This document shows positions 31,365 to 40,219 of a stretch of DNA of 57,623 bases, piece by piece (position 1 is the stretch's first letter; each line of letters opens with the position of its first letter). Origin of the DNA: Oscillospiraceae bacterium (GTDB lineage: Bacteria; Bacillota; Clostridia; Oscillospirales; Oscillospiraceae). A model generated the notes under the pieces. That model did no database searches, had not been told where the DNA came from, and saw only the letters and a list, made by a program, of their open reading frames with translations. The position numbers were made by a program, and so were the translations under genes. The stretch is from the NCBI GenBank assembly GCA_017624915.1, contig JAGAMC010000022.1, positions 1-57,623 on the forward strand, written 5' to 3'.

Positions 31365-32822
31365 TCAGTCTTTTCCGAGATGCCGGCGGACCACCTGTTC
31401 TTCCGAGAAGAAGTGCTTGACGCCCTTGATCTCCTGATATTCCTCATGGCCTTTGCCGATCAGGGCGATGATGTCTCCCTTCTGGGCGTTGTCCATGACC
31501 CAGCGGATGGCGTCCGCCCGGTCGGGGATGGAGATGTACTTGCCGTCATGCTTGGCAAGGCCGATCTTAATGTCCTCGTTGATGGCCTCCACCTCTTCGT
31601 CCCGGGGGTTATCCATGGTCAGCACAGTCAGGTCGGCGTATTTCCCGCTGATCTGGCCCATATCCCAGCGCCGGGCTCTGGCCCGGTTTCCGCCGCCGCC
31701 GAACAGGCAGATCAGCCGGCCGGGCTCATAAGAGCGCAGCATGGTCAGCAGATTTTCCATGCTCACGGCATTGTGCGCGTAGTCGATAAGCAGGGTATAG
31801 TGTTCCGGGGTGTCCAGCACCTGGGTGCGGCCCTTGACGGACACGGTCTTCAGCCCCTCGGCAATGGCACCGGCATCCTCCCCCACCATGTGGGCCGCCG
31901 CCAGCGCCGCAAGGGCGTTAGAAACATTGAACCGGCCGGGCATATTCAGCAGGAAGCTGCCCTGCATTTTGCCGGAAGCGGCAAATTCACTGCCCAGAAA
32001 ACCGGCCTGACGCACCTCCCGCACATCCCGGGCCATATAGTCCGCCTCCCGCTCCATGGACATGGTTGCCACGGGGCAGCCGGCCTTGGCGGTGACCGCC
32101 TGCCAGTGCTCGTCATCTACATTTACAAGGCCCTTTTTGCACTGGGCAAAGAGCATACTCTTGCAGTCCCGGTATTCCTCAAAACTGGCGTGTTCCCCGT
32201 CGCCGATGTGGTCGGGAGACAGGTTGAGAAACACGCCCACATCAAACAGAATGCCCGCCGTGCGGTGGAGCTTGAAGCCCTGAGAGGAGGCCTCCATGAC
32301 CACGTGGCTGCACCCTTCCTGTACCATGCGGGCAAACAGGCTGTGCAGCTCGTAGGACTCCGGGGTGGTGTTTTTGGTCTTCACCAGTTCGCTTCCGATG
32401 ACGGCGCCCACGGTACCGATCATGCCAACCTTGTGCCCCGCGGCCTCCAGAATGGCCTTGACCATGTGGGCGGTGGTGGTCTTGCCCTTGGTGCCGGTCA
32501 GACCGATGACGGTCATCTTTTCCGCCGGGTGGCCAAACCACGCCGCGGACAGCAGGGCAAGGGCATAGCGGCTGTCCGCTACCCGAACCACCGCCACCCC
32601 CTCGGGGACGTCCACCTGCCGCTCCACCACAAGGGCGGCGGCACCCGCCTGCACCGCGTCGGGTATGTATTCGTGTCCGTCGGCGCGAAAGCCCGTCAGA
32701 CAGACAAAAAGGCTGCCCGGGCCCACCTTGCGGGAATCATATTCAAGGGAGGTGATCTCCACCTCCGGGCTGCCCGTCACAAGGGTATAGTCCAGCTTTT
32801 CCAGCAGGGTTTTAAGCTTCAT
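31365..32822 (-). CDS. murE: UDP-MurNAc-tripeptide synthetase (meso-DAP adding)
   Basis: Mur ligase adding the third amino acid of the peptidoglycan stem peptide. The 485-residue protein has the ATP-binding motif GTKGKTTT near residue 114, the central Mur domain, and the C-terminal DNPR motif near 404, which in this family contacts meso-diaminopimelate rather than lysine. The neighbouring dapF, making meso-DAP, agrees. The ATG at 32822 with AAGGAG lies inside the 3' end of dapF (11-base overlap), implying translational coupling. Confidence 0.95.
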   Translation of the reverse strand: MKLKTLLEKLDYTLVTGSPEVEITSLEYDSRKVGPGSLFVCLTGFRADGHEYIPDAVQAGAAALVVERQVDVPEGVAVVRVADSRYALALLSAAWFGHPAEKMTVIGLTGTKGKTTTAHMVKAILEAAGHKVGMIGTVGAVIGSELVKTKNTTPESYELHSLFARMVQEGCSHVVMEASSQGFKLHRTAGILFDVGVFLNLSPDHIGDGEHASFEEYRDCKSMLFAQCKKGLVNVDDEHWQAVTAKAGCPVATMSMEREADYMARDVREVRQAGFLGSEFAASGKMQGSFLLNMPGRFNVSNALAALAAAHMVGEDAGAIAEGLKTVSVKGRTQVLDTPEHYTLLIDYAHNAVSMENLLTMLRSYEPGRLICLFGGGGNRARARRWDMGQISGKYADLTVLTMDNPRDEEVEAINEDIKIGLAKHDGKYISIPDRADAIRWVMDNAQKGDIIALIGKGHEEYQEIKGVKHFFSEEQVVRRHLGKD

Positions 32823-33660
32823 CGAACAGAACTCCTTCAAATACCGTGTGGGATGGGCCGGTCATGCGCACATGCCCGTCCTCCTGCCGCCAGTCCACCA
32901 GCAGGTTGCCGCCGATCTGCTCCACGGTGACCTTCCGGTCGCAGTAGCCCAGCATGGCGGCCGCCACTGCGGCGGTGCAGCAGCCTGTGCCGCAGCCGAT
33001 GGTCTCGCCGGTGCCCCGCTCCCACTCCCGGATCTTGATGTAGTCCCGGGCCACCACCTGCGCGAAGGTCACGTTGGTCTTGTTGGGGAACAGGTGGGTA
33101 TGGTGCTCGATGGCCGGGCCGTACTTGGCCACGTCAAAGGACGCAGTATCCTCAATAAACATGACGCAGTGGGGGTTGCCCCAGGACACGGCGGTGATGC
33201 GGAAGGTGCGGTCTAAAATCTGCACCGGCCGGTCCACAAACTCCGCAAGCTCCGTGTTGACGGGAATGACCTTGGTGTCCAGCCGGGGCTTTCCGATGTC
33301 GGCGGTGATGTTGACCGCCTTGCCATCTTTTACCTCCAGCCAGATATGCTGCATGCCGCCCAGGGTCTCGATCTCAAACTCGGTCTTATCCGTCATGCCG
33401 TGGTCGTAAACGTACTTGGACAGGGAGCGCAGGGCGTTGCCGCACATCTCCCCCTCGGTGCCGTCGGGGTTGAACATGCGCATGCGGAACTCCCCCCGGT
33501 CGGAGGGGCAGATGAGCACCATGCCGTCCGAACCGATGCCGAAGTGCCGCTCGCTGACCCGGCGGGCCAGGGCGTTGGGGTCGTCTATCTTCTGGTCCAC
33601 GGCGTTGATATACACATAATCATTGCCGTAGGCCTGCATTTTGGTAAATTTCAGGTCCAT
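32812..33660 (-). CDS. dapF: Diaminopimelate epimerase
   Basis: Converts LL- to meso-diaminopimelate for lysine and cell-wall synthesis. The 282-residue protein shows the two-fold DapF layout with the catalytic cysteine pair: the first in GEMCGNALR near residue 72 and the second in TIGCGTGCC near 223. MQAYGNDYVYIN at the N-terminus replaces the more usual GNDFVV motif with a conservative change. It overlaps murE by 11 bases and follows the PLP-enzyme gene by 11 bases. The operon makes and uses meso-DAP. Confidence 0.95.
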   Translation of the reverse strand: MDLKFTKMQAYGNDYVYINAVDQKIDDPNALARRVSERHFGIGSDGMVLICPSDRGEFRMRMFNPDGTEGEMCGNALRSLSKYVYDHGMTDKTEFEIETLGGMQHIWLEVKDGKAVNITADIGKPRLDTKVIPVNTELAEFVDRPVQILDRTFRITAVSWGNPHCVMFIEDTASFDVAKYGPAIEHHTHLFPNKTNVTFAQVVARDYIKIREWERGTGETIGCGTGCCTAAVAAAMLGYCDRKVTVEQIGGNLLVDWRQEDGHVRMTGPSHTVFEGVLFDEA

Positions 33661-33671
33661 TTGTGCACCTC

Positions 33672-34850
33672 TCAGGCCAGCGCCTGCTCCAGATCGGCAA
33701 TGATGTCCTTGACGTTCTCGATGCCGATGGAGATGCGGATAAACCGCTCGTTGATGCCCAGCTTCTCGCGCACGTCGGCGGGGATGGACTCGTGAGTCTG
33801 GGTCATGGGATAGGTGACCAGAGTCTCCACGCCGCCCAGGCTCTCGGCAAAGAGGATCATCTTCACCCGGCTGAGCAGGTTCATGGCCGTCTCCAGACAG
33901 TCCAGCTCAAAGGAGATCATGCCGGAGAAGCCGGTGGTCTGCTTGGTCATGACCGCATAGTCCTTGTGGTCTTCAAAGCCGGTGAAATAGACCTTTTTCA
34001 CCTTGGGGTGGTTTCTGAGCCAGTGAGCTACCTCCATGGCGTTTTCGTTGTGCCGCTCCATGCGCAGGGCCAGGGTCTTGATGCCCCGCAGCAGCAGCCA
34101 GCAGTCCATGGGGGCAAGGCCGTTGCCGTGGGACTTGAGCTGGGCGTGGAAGAAGTCGGCCATTTCCTGACTTTTCACCACGGCGATGCCGGCGATGGTG
34201 TCGTTGTGTCCTCCCAGATACTTGGTGCCGCTGTGGACCACCACGTCGGCGCCATGGTCCAGGGGCCGCTGGAAATAGGGGGTCATAAAGGTGTTGTCCA
34301 CCACCATGAGGGCGCCGATGGAGTGGGCGATGTCTGCAAGGGCCGCGATGTCCGCCACCTTCATCATGGGGTTGGTGGGTGTCTCGGCGTAGATCATCTT
34401 GGTCTCGGGCTTAATAGCGGCCCGCACCGCCTCCAGATCGGACAGGTCCACCCAGGAGAAAGTGCAGCCGAACTTGGAGAATATCTCGTCGCAGATGCGG
34501 AAGGTGCCGCCGTAGATGTCGTCGGACAGGATCACGTGGCTGTTGTTGGGAAGCCACGTAAACAGCGCCATGTTGGCCGCCTGACCGCTGGAGAAGGCAA
34601 ATCCCTCCAGACCGTTTTCCAGAATGGCCATGGTGCGCTCCAGCTCCTGACGGGTAGGGTTCTGCACCCGGGTATAGTCATAGCCGGTGGAGATGCCGAA
34701 GGCGCGGTGGCGGAAGGTAGCAGTCTGGAAAATGGGAAAGCTCACCGCACCGGTAATGGGGTCGCAGCCCTGTCCGCCGTGGACCACCTTGGAGTCAAAG
34801 GCCAGATCCTCTTTGCGGTCAAAATTGTCGTAATAGCACTCGTTTTTCAT
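33672..34850 (-). CDS. Cys/Met metabolism PLP-dependent enzyme
   Basis: Fold-type I PLP enzyme of the cystathionine gamma-synthase/lyase family, 392 residues. The PLP lysine lies in SGTKYLGGHND (near 210). The motifs YTRVQNPTRQELE, SSGQAANMA and ESLGGVETLVTYP are family-typical. Whether it is a gamma-synthase, a gamma-lyase, a beta-lyase or a sulfhydrylase cannot be told from sequence alone. It is first in the operon with dapF and murE and divergent from an AraC regulator. An AGGAGGG site precedes the ATG. Confidence 0.9.
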   Translation of the reverse strand: MKNECYYDNFDRKEDLAFDSKVVHGGQGCDPITGAVSFPIFQTATFRHRAFGISTGYDYTRVQNPTRQELERTMAILENGLEGFAFSSGQAANMALFTWLPNNSHVILSDDIYGGTFRICDEIFSKFGCTFSWVDLSDLEAVRAAIKPETKMIYAETPTNPMMKVADIAALADIAHSIGALMVVDNTFMTPYFQRPLDHGADVVVHSGTKYLGGHNDTIAGIAVVKSQEMADFFHAQLKSHGNGLAPMDCWLLLRGIKTLALRMERHNENAMEVAHWLRNHPKVKKVYFTGFEDHKDYAVMTKQTTGFSGMISFELDCLETAMNLLSRVKMILFAESLGGVETLVTYPMTQTHESIPADVREKLGINERFIRISIGIENVKDIIADLEQALA

Positions 34851-34932
34851 AAAAGCCCTCCTGTTACCGGCGGCATGGCCGCACGCGCCTAATTTATCTT
34901 CTTATATTAGTATACAGCAATCTTTTTCAAAT

Positions 34933-34978
34933 AGTATCGCAGATACTGCTTTACATATTGCAAAAAGTGCTGTATCAT
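34933..34978 (+). promoter_or_regulatory. Divergent control region with palindrome and AraC gene promoter
   Basis: The perfect inverted repeat AGTATC-GCA-GATACT (34933-34947) lies just upstream of a plus-strand promoter TTTACA (34950-34955), 17 bases, TATCAT (34973-34978). On the minus strand TTGAAA and TATAAG with an 18-base spacer could serve the PLP-enzyme operon. The palindrome could let one regulator control both directions. Confidence 0.7.
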
Positions 34979-35000
34979 GAAACAAAAAGGGGGTGACGAC

Positions 35001-35849
35001 TTGGATCAGTCCGCTCAGTACCGCAAAAAAGGCTATCTGAACGAGCAGTTCCGCCTGTTCCATCTGCGGGACGTGGGGGTGGAGGAGATGGATCCCCACT
35101 ACCACGAGTTTGACAAGATCGTCATTTTCCTGTCGGGAACGGCCAGCTATATCATCGAGGGCCGCTCCTATTTCCTGCAGCCCTGGGACGTGCTGCTGGT
35201 CAGCCACCACCTGATCCACAAGCCGGTCATCGACCCCAACGACCCCTACGAGCGGGTGGTCATCTACCTCGATCCGGGCTTTATCCGCTCCCACAGCACA
35301 CAGGGGGGCGACCTGACCGCCTGCTTCCGCCTTGCCCGCCAGCGGCAGTTCGCCCTCATGCGGCCGGACCGGGAGCAGCGGGAACAGCTTCAGACCCTGC
35401 TGCAGGCGCTGGAGTCCGCGCTGGAGGAGAACGCCTTTGCCGGTGAGCTGCTGTGCCGCACCTGTTTTCTCCAGCTTCTCATCCATCTGAACCGGGCCAT
35501 GGTCCGCGACCGGACCGACCGCAACCGGAAGGCCAGCGTCCACGACCCCAAGATCGAGCGGGTGCTGTCCTATATCAACGACCATCTGGCTGACGACCTG
35601 AGCGTGGACACGCTGGCCGGTCAGATCTACACCAGCCGCTACCACTTTATGCGCCGGTTCAAGCAGCTGGCCGGCTGCTCCGTCCACCAGTATATCATCC
35701 AAAAGCGGCTGCTTGCCGCTGCGGACCTGCTGCGCTCGGGCGTGTCGGCTCAGGAGGCCTGCACCCGCTGCGGTTTTCAGGACTACTCCGCCTTTCACCG
35801 GGCCTTCCGCCGCCAGTTCGGTATTGCACCCCGGGATATGCTCCGGTGA
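35001..35849 (+). CDS. AraC-family transcriptional regulator with cupin sensor
   Basis: The N-terminal half is a cupin-like ligand domain (MDPHYHEFDKIVIFLSGTAS, then FLQPWDVLLVSHHLIHKPV). The C-terminal domain carries two AraC HTH units (LSVDTLAGQIYTSRYHFMRRF and VSAQEACTRCGFQDYSAFHRAF). The 282-residue start is the TTG at 35001, preceded by AAGGGGGTG. The in-frame ATG at 34977 overlaps the -10 box TATCAT and would not be in the transcript. It diverges from the PLP-enzyme/dapF/murE operon, a candidate target (inference). Confidence 0.88.
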   Translation: MDQSAQYRKKGYLNEQFRLFHLRDVGVEEMDPHYHEFDKIVIFLSGTASYIIEGRSYFLQPWDVLLVSHHLIHKPVIDPNDPYERVVIYLDPGFIRSHSTQGGDLTACFRLARQRQFALMRPDREQREQLQTLLQALESALEENAFAGELLCRTCFLQLLIHLNRAMVRDRTDRNRKASVHDPKIERVLSYINDHLADDLSVDTLAGQIYTSRYHFMRRFKQLAGCSVHQYIIQKRLLAAADLLRSGVSAQEACTRCGFQDYSAFHRAFRRQFGIAPRDMLR

Positions 35850-35856
35850 TTAACAT

Positions 35857-35899
35857 CCTGCCTTTCCGGGCATATTGTATTCAAAAGCGGAAAGGCAGG
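35857..35899 (+). promoter_or_regulatory. 12-bp stem-loop covering the CBS gene ribosome binding site
   Basis: CCTGCCTTTCCG (35857-35868) pairs perfectly with CGGAAAGGCAGG (35888-35899) around a 19-base loop. The right arm contains the AGGCAGG that would serve as ribosome binding site of the ATG at 35909. No T-tract follows, so it is not a standard terminator. Confidence 0.65.
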
Positions 35900-35908
35900 T
35901 ATCTCCAT

Positions 35909-36340
35909 ATGCAAGTTCGTGATCTTATGAATCCCGGTGTCGTCACCGTGTCCGTCAATGACAGCACCGCTCTGGCCGCCCGGCTGCTCAGCCGGCACAA
36001 CATCGGCTCGCTGCCCGTGTGCTCTCCGGACGGCCGCCTGCGGGGCATCGTCACCGACCGGGACATTGTGCTGCGGTGCATCGCCGTGGAGGACGACCCC
36101 GCCCAGACCCCCGTGCGGGATGTGATGACCCGGGGGTGCTTCACCGTAGGCCCTGACGAGGACTGCCGGGAAGCCACCCGCCTTATGGCCGCCCGGCAGG
36201 TGCGCCGCCTGCCCGTGGTGGAGCAGGGTCAGGTGGTTGGCATCCTGTCTCTGGGCGATCTGGCCCGCAGCCATTCCTACGACACAGAGGCCTCCATGGC
36301 CCTGAGCGAGATCTCCGAGAATATCCTGCGCCCCAGATAA
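35909..36340 (+). CDS. CBS-domain protein
   Basis: A 143-residue stand-alone protein made of two CBS motifs (about 8-62 and 72-125): VRDLMNPGVVTVSVNDST, LRGIVTDRDIVLRC, then VRDVMTRGCFTV and VVGILSLGDLARS. Such Bateman modules bind adenine nucleotides and signal energy state. No effector domain is fused. The MQVRDLM start at 35909 is preferred over a GTG at 35846 that overlaps the AraC stop. The ribosome binding site is inside a stable stem-loop, suggesting translational control. Confidence 0.87.
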   Translation: MQVRDLMNPGVVTVSVNDSTALAARLLSRHNIGSLPVCSPDGRLRGIVTDRDIVLRCIAVEDDPAQTPVRDVMTRGCFTVGPDEDCREATRLMAARQVRRLPVVEQGQVVGILSLGDLARSHSYDTEASMALSEISENILRPR

Positions 36341-36385
36341 ACCGGCGGGGCCTTCGCCCCGCCTGAAAACAAAGGAGGAATCCCC

Positions 36386-36997
36386 ATGAGCAGCATCGAT
36401 ACATCCGCCCTGTTCCGGATCGGCTACGGCCTGTACGTAGTCACCTGCCGGGATGGCGAAAAGGACAACGGCCTGATCGTCAACACCGTGTGTCAGGTGA
36501 CCAGCACCCCCAACCGGGTGGCCGTCACCATCAACAAGAGCAACTACTCCCACGACGTGATCCGCACCACCGGGGTGCTGAATGTCAACTGCCTGTCCGA
36601 GGACGCCCCCTTCAGCCTGTTCCAGCGCTTCGGCTTCCAGAGCGGCCGGGATGCAGACAAGTTTCTGGGCCTGACCCCCGACCGGACGCAAAACGGCCTT
36701 GCCATGCTGCCTCAGTACATCAACGCCCTTTTGTCCCTGCAGGTGGAGCAGTACATCGACCTTGACACCCACGGCATGTTCATCTGCGCCCTGACTGAGG
36801 CCAAGGCAGTGTCCGATGCCCAGACCATGACCTACACCTATTATCAGAACCACGTCAAGCCCAAGCCCGCCGCCCAGAAGAAAAAGGGCTTTGTGTGCAA
36901 GATCTGCGGCTGGGTCTACGAGGGGGAGGAGCTGCCCCCGGATCTGGTCTGTCCCATCTGCAAGCACCCGGCTTCTGATTTTGAGCCGCTGACATAA
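36386..36997 (+). CDS. Flavin reductase-rubredoxin fusion (high-molecular-weight rubredoxin)
   Basis: The 203 residues combine an FMN-binding flavin reductase-like domain (about 5-155) with a C-terminal rubredoxin (about 168-203) holding iron through CKICGW and CPIC. In acetogens and clostridia such Hrb proteins pass electrons from NADH to oxygen- or NO-detoxifying flavodiiron proteins; no such partner is in this window. An AAAGGAGG site precedes the ATG. A GC-rich hairpin without T-tract (36343-36362) separates it from the CBS gene. A perfect terminator follows. Confidence 0.92.
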   Translation: MSSIDTSALFRIGYGLYVVTCRDGEKDNGLIVNTVCQVTSTPNRVAVTINKSNYSHDVIRTTGVLNVNCLSEDAPFSLFQRFGFQSGRDADKFLGLTPDRTQNGLAMLPQYINALLSLQVEQYIDLDTHGMFICALTEAKAVSDAQTMTYTYYQNHVKPKPAAQKKKGFVCKICGWVYEGEELPPDLVCPICKHPASDFEPLT

Positions 36998-37015
36998 GTA
37001 AATATACGAAGAAAA

Positions 37016-37044
37016 GACGCGCCCGAAGCTTCGGGCGCGTCTTT
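37016..37044. terminator. Terminator between rubredoxin fusion and Xre regulator 2
   Basis: GACGCGCCCGAAG/CTTCGGGCGCGTC (37016-37041) is a continuous palindrome followed by TTTG. It separates two convergent genes whose ends are 48 bases apart. Confidence 0.88.
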
Positions 37045-37045
37045 G

Positions 37046-38254
37046 TTATTCATACTTGATTTTGTCGTGCAAAACATCCCAGTGCGTGGTAGTCCCGAAG
37101 CTGTCGGTTACAATGACCTCCGCCGTCAGGGTGTCCTCCCCCTTTACAGGGAACTCTCCGACCAGGTCAAACCACCACTCCCACTCACTGATCTCGTCAA
37201 ACTCTTGCCAGTTCTCCACGCTCAGATCCCTGCGCAGCAGTTCTTCGCTGCCGTAACGTACCACGGCAGTCAACTGCGTGGGATACAGCAGGCCCAGATT
37301 GAGCGTTCCCGGCATCTGCGCTTTCAGGGTGAAATTGATCCGCTTATCCAGAATCAGGATGTTCTTTTTAGTCAGTTGTGTTGTGCTTGTCACACTTCCT
37401 GTTTCGGATACGCGCAAGCCAAAATCGCTCTTGAGCCGAAGGGGCCCGGGAACCTCCATGGGCTGGGTCTTGCGGCTCTGGCCGTCATAGAGCTGAATGG
37501 AAAAGTCCGGGTCATCCCACAGGGGCACATCCATTTGAGCTTCAAAGGCGCTTCCATCCCATCGGGCAGGGACAGATACTTGTTCCCCCGCGTTATTTTC
37601 TACATAAAACTCTGCGGTCATACCGGGGACGTACTCCTTGGGGCGGGCAGAAAGGGAGAAAACCGCTTTCTCTCCCGGGATGTAGCCAATCAGAATGCAG
37701 TCCCACTCACTGAGCAGATGGTTCTGGGCCTCCAGCAGCCGCTCCAGCCGCCCGGTCAGGGAGTTGATCTGGTTGGACACCGTGTTTTCCACGCCCACCA
37801 GCTGATTCTGCACGTTCTGTGTCTTGCCGGACAGGTCATCAATGCGGCGGTTGAGCTTGGACACGGACGACCAGGAAATGACCAGCAGCACCGCCAGCAC
37901 AATGGCCGCCCACTTCCACCGTCGGGGCTGCTTCTCCGGCTGGGGCCGGACCTGCTGCAGCTGCTCCAGATAGCGGCCGGCAATGGCCTCCACCGCCGCC
38001 AGCTCCCGCTCGGTCAGCTCGCCAGACGTATCCTCCTGTTCCGACTGCGGGATGTTCTCCTCTACGCCAAGCAAAGCCCCCACGCTGATCTCAAACTGAC
38101 GGCTGATGGCAATAAGCTTATCCACTTCCGGAATGGTGGTGTCGCTTTCCCACTTCGAAATGGCCTGTCGGGACACCCCAAGCAGGTCGCCCAACCCCTC
38201 CTGAGAAAGGCCGCGGCTTCTGCGCAGCTCCTGTATTCTCTGTCCCAGCGTCAT
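37046..38254 (-). CDS. Membrane-anchored Xre-family regulator 2
   Basis: The 402 residues comprise an Xre HTH (about 4-63; LSQEGLGDLLGVSRQAISKW), an acidic linker, one transmembrane helix (about 114-130), a coiled coil (about 131-183) and a large extracytoplasmic beta-rich region of about 215 residues. The layout matches regulator 1 (26064-26978), but the outer domains differ. The ATG at 38254 with AGGAGGTGAG is chosen. The promoter has a CAACC-AAA-GGTTG site like that of regulator 1. It lies downstream of the GH13 gene without a terminator between. Confidence 0.87.
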   Translation of the reverse strand: MTLGQRIQELRRSRGLSQEGLGDLLGVSRQAISKWESDTTIPEVDKLIAISRQFEISVGALLGVEENIPQSEQEDTSGELTERELAAVEAIAGRYLEQLQQVRPQPEKQPRRWKWAAIVLAVLLVISWSSVSKLNRRIDDLSGKTQNVQNQLVGVENTVSNQINSLTGRLERLLEAQNHLLSEWDCILIGYIPGEKAVFSLSARPKEYVPGMTAEFYVENNAGEQVSVPARWDGSAFEAQMDVPLWDDPDFSIQLYDGQSRKTQPMEVPGPLRLKSDFGLRVSETGSVTSTTQLTKKNILILDKRINFTLKAQMPGTLNLGLLYPTQLTAVVRYGSEELLRRDLSVENWQEFDEISEWEWWFDLVGEFPVKGEDTLTAEVIVTDSFGTTTHWDVLHDKIKYE

Positions 38255-38284
38255 GGTCTCACCTCCTGTTTTCTCTGTGGCTAT

Positions 38285-38349
38285 AGCATAACCCGGCAGC
38301 GGTTTTTTGACAACCAACTGCCGGGTTCTTTTTGTCAACCAAAGGTTGC
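38285..38349 (-). promoter_or_regulatory. Promoter/operator of membrane Xre regulator 2
   Basis: TTGTCA (38313-38308), 17 bases, TATGCT (38290-38285) on the minus strand. CAACC-AAA-GGTTG (38336-38348) lies upstream. A half-site CAACC (38312-38316) overlaps the -35. An inverted repeat AACCCGGCAG/CTGCCGGGTT (38290-38299 with 38318-38327) spans the promoter. Confidence 0.72.
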
Positions 38350-38368
38350 AAGCCTTGCGCCCCAGCGG

Positions 38369-40195
38369 TTACACGGTTGCAATCACGGTGGTGCGGGGCG
38401 GCAGTTCAATTGTGCCGTCCTCCCACAGACCCTCGCCCAGCAGGACGCGGGGCCTCTTATCAAGGGCAAATTTCGCCGGTTTTTCTCCCGCGTTGCAGGC
38501 GCACAGAACGTGCTCACCCTCCGTCTCCCGGACAAAGGCCAGCAGACCATCCCGGGCCGCAAGCCACCGGATATCACCCCGGCGCAGGGCGGGCTTTTTT
38601 TTGCGCAGATTGCCAAGGGCGGCAAACCAGTCGGTCAGCTCCCTGTCTTCACTGCCCCAGGGGAAGGTGCGGCGGTTGAAGGGGTCCTCAAAACCCTCCA
38701 TGCCCGCCTCGTCCCCGTAGTAGACCGTGGGCGAGCCGGGGAAGCAGAACAGCACCGCCGCCCCCAACCGGAGCAGGGCAAGCCCCCGCTCACGCTCTTC
38801 CCGGGTCATGCGGTGCGCCGCACGCCAGTCCTTGCTCTCATCCTTTTTCTCATCGCCCGCCCCCAGCAGAGTCAGCACCCGCAGGGTGTCGTGGGTGCCA
38901 AGAGCGTTCATGGCGGAATAGAAGGCAAAGGGCGGATAGTTCTCCCGCAGGGTCTCCATCTGCTCCATAAAACTCTGTGCGTCGCCGCCCCGCAGCCAGT
39001 CCAGCAGGGCGGTGCGGAAGGGGTAGTTCATCAGACCGTCGCAGTGTCCGCCCAGCAGATGTCTGCGGCGCACGCCGTAGGCCACCTTGGTGGTGCCGTC
39101 CTCCCAGACCTCGCCAATGACCACCGCGTGGGGCTTTTCCGCCCGGGCGGCGGCATGGATGCCGTGGACAAAATCGTCGGGCAGCTCGTCAGCCACGTCC
39201 AGCCGCCAGCCGTCCGCACCGGCCCGCAGCCAGCGGCGCACCACGCTGTCCTCACTGTCAAAGATAAAGTTCCGATAGGCTGGGTCATTCTCATTGACGG
39301 CGGGCAGGGAGTAGATGCCCCACCAGCTCTCATATTCGTCGGGCCATTTTTTAAAGTCAAACCAGCTGCGGTAGGGGGAGTCCTCGCTTTGGCAGGCGCC
39401 CATCTCAGGGTAAAAGCCATCGCCGTTGAAGTAGCGGCTGACAAAGCCCGTGTGGTTGAATACCCCATCCAGCATCAGGCGCATGCCCCGGCTGTGGAGC
39501 TGGTCGCACAGGGTCCTGAAATCCTCGTTGGTGCCCAGCATGGGGTCCACCCGGCTGTAATCCGCCGTGCCGTAACGGTGATTCTCTGCTGCCTCGAAGA
39601 TGGGGCACAGGTACACCGTCTCCACCCCGAGGGACTTCAGGTAGTCCAGCTTTTGGGTGATGCCCGCAAGGTCTCCGCCGAAAAAGTCCCGGTTTCGCAC
39701 CTCGCCCTTTTCATCGGGCCGGTACTCCGGCTCCTCGTCCCAGCTTTGATGCACCGTTCTGCCGCCCACCATGCCGGCGGGGTCGGGGATGCGGGTGCGG
39801 AAAAACCGGTCTGGGAATATCTGATAGGTGACGCCCTGTCCGAACCAGTCCGGAACGGTCTGCGCCCCGTCATAGACGGTGAGCTGATGCTCGCCCACCT
39901 CCTGCCGTCTGCCGTCCAGACCCTCCAGCACGAAAGAGTACCACACAAGGCCCACATAGTCCCCCGTATCCAGTTCTCCGGAAAACACGTCAATGCCAAG
40001 CTCGCTGTCCTCCCAGCGCATGGGCACTGTGACCGTCTCATCCCCCCGCATTTCAAAGCGGGCGGTCAGCCACCCCCGGGAAAAGCCCAGTGCCCGCTGG
40101 GGGCGCAGGGTAAAGCGCACCTTTGTGCCGGATGGGACGGCACCGTATGGACTTTTGTACCGCAGGTCGCGGGAGTTGTAGACAGGCTGGCTCAT
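38369..40195 (-). CDS. GH13 alpha-amylase family enzyme (neopullulanase/cyclomaltodextrinase-like)
   Basis: A 608-residue cytosolic alpha-glucan hydrolase. An N-terminal CBM34-like beta domain (about 1-115) precedes the TIM barrel. The four GH13 regions are visible: DGVFNH, GWRLDVADE with the nucleophile near 331, VIGEVWED with the acid near 358, and ALGTHDT near 435. A C-terminal beta domain follows. It likely degrades imported maltooligosaccharides. No signal peptide. The ATG at 40195 with GGAGG is preferred over the longer frame. No transporter is nearby. Confidence 0.92.
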   Translation of the reverse strand: MSQPVYNSRDLRYKSPYGAVPSGTKVRFTLRPQRALGFSRGWLTARFEMRGDETVTVPMRWEDSELGIDVFSGELDTGDYVGLVWYSFVLEGLDGRRQEVGEHQLTVYDGAQTVPDWFGQGVTYQIFPDRFFRTRIPDPAGMVGGRTVHQSWDEEPEYRPDEKGEVRNRDFFGGDLAGITQKLDYLKSLGVETVYLCPIFEAAENHRYGTADYSRVDPMLGTNEDFRTLCDQLHSRGMRLMLDGVFNHTGFVSRYFNGDGFYPEMGACQSEDSPYRSWFDFKKWPDEYESWWGIYSLPAVNENDPAYRNFIFDSEDSVVRRWLRAGADGWRLDVADELPDDFVHGIHAAARAEKPHAVVIGEVWEDGTTKVAYGVRRRHLLGGHCDGLMNYPFRTALLDWLRGGDAQSFMEQMETLRENYPPFAFYSAMNALGTHDTLRVLTLLGAGDEKKDESKDWRAAHRMTREERERGLALLRLGAAVLFCFPGSPTVYYGDEAGMEGFEDPFNRRTFPWGSEDRELTDWFAALGNLRKKKPALRRGDIRWLAARDGLLAFVRETEGEHVLCACNAGEKPAKFALDKRPRVLLGEGLWEDGTIELPPRTTVIATV

Positions 40196-40219
40196 AGGCA
40201 GGGCCTCCAAAGAAAGGCA

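Noticed and set aside
34977-35000. ATG at 34977 as the AraC gene start
   Set aside because: It is part of the -10 hexamer of the gene's promoter and has no ribosome binding site. TTG at 35001 fits.
38290-38327. AACCCGGCAG/CTGCCGGGTT hairpin as the GH13 terminator
   Set aside because: On the minus strand no T-tract follows and it overlaps the -10/-35 of the Xre gene, so it is better read as part of an operator.
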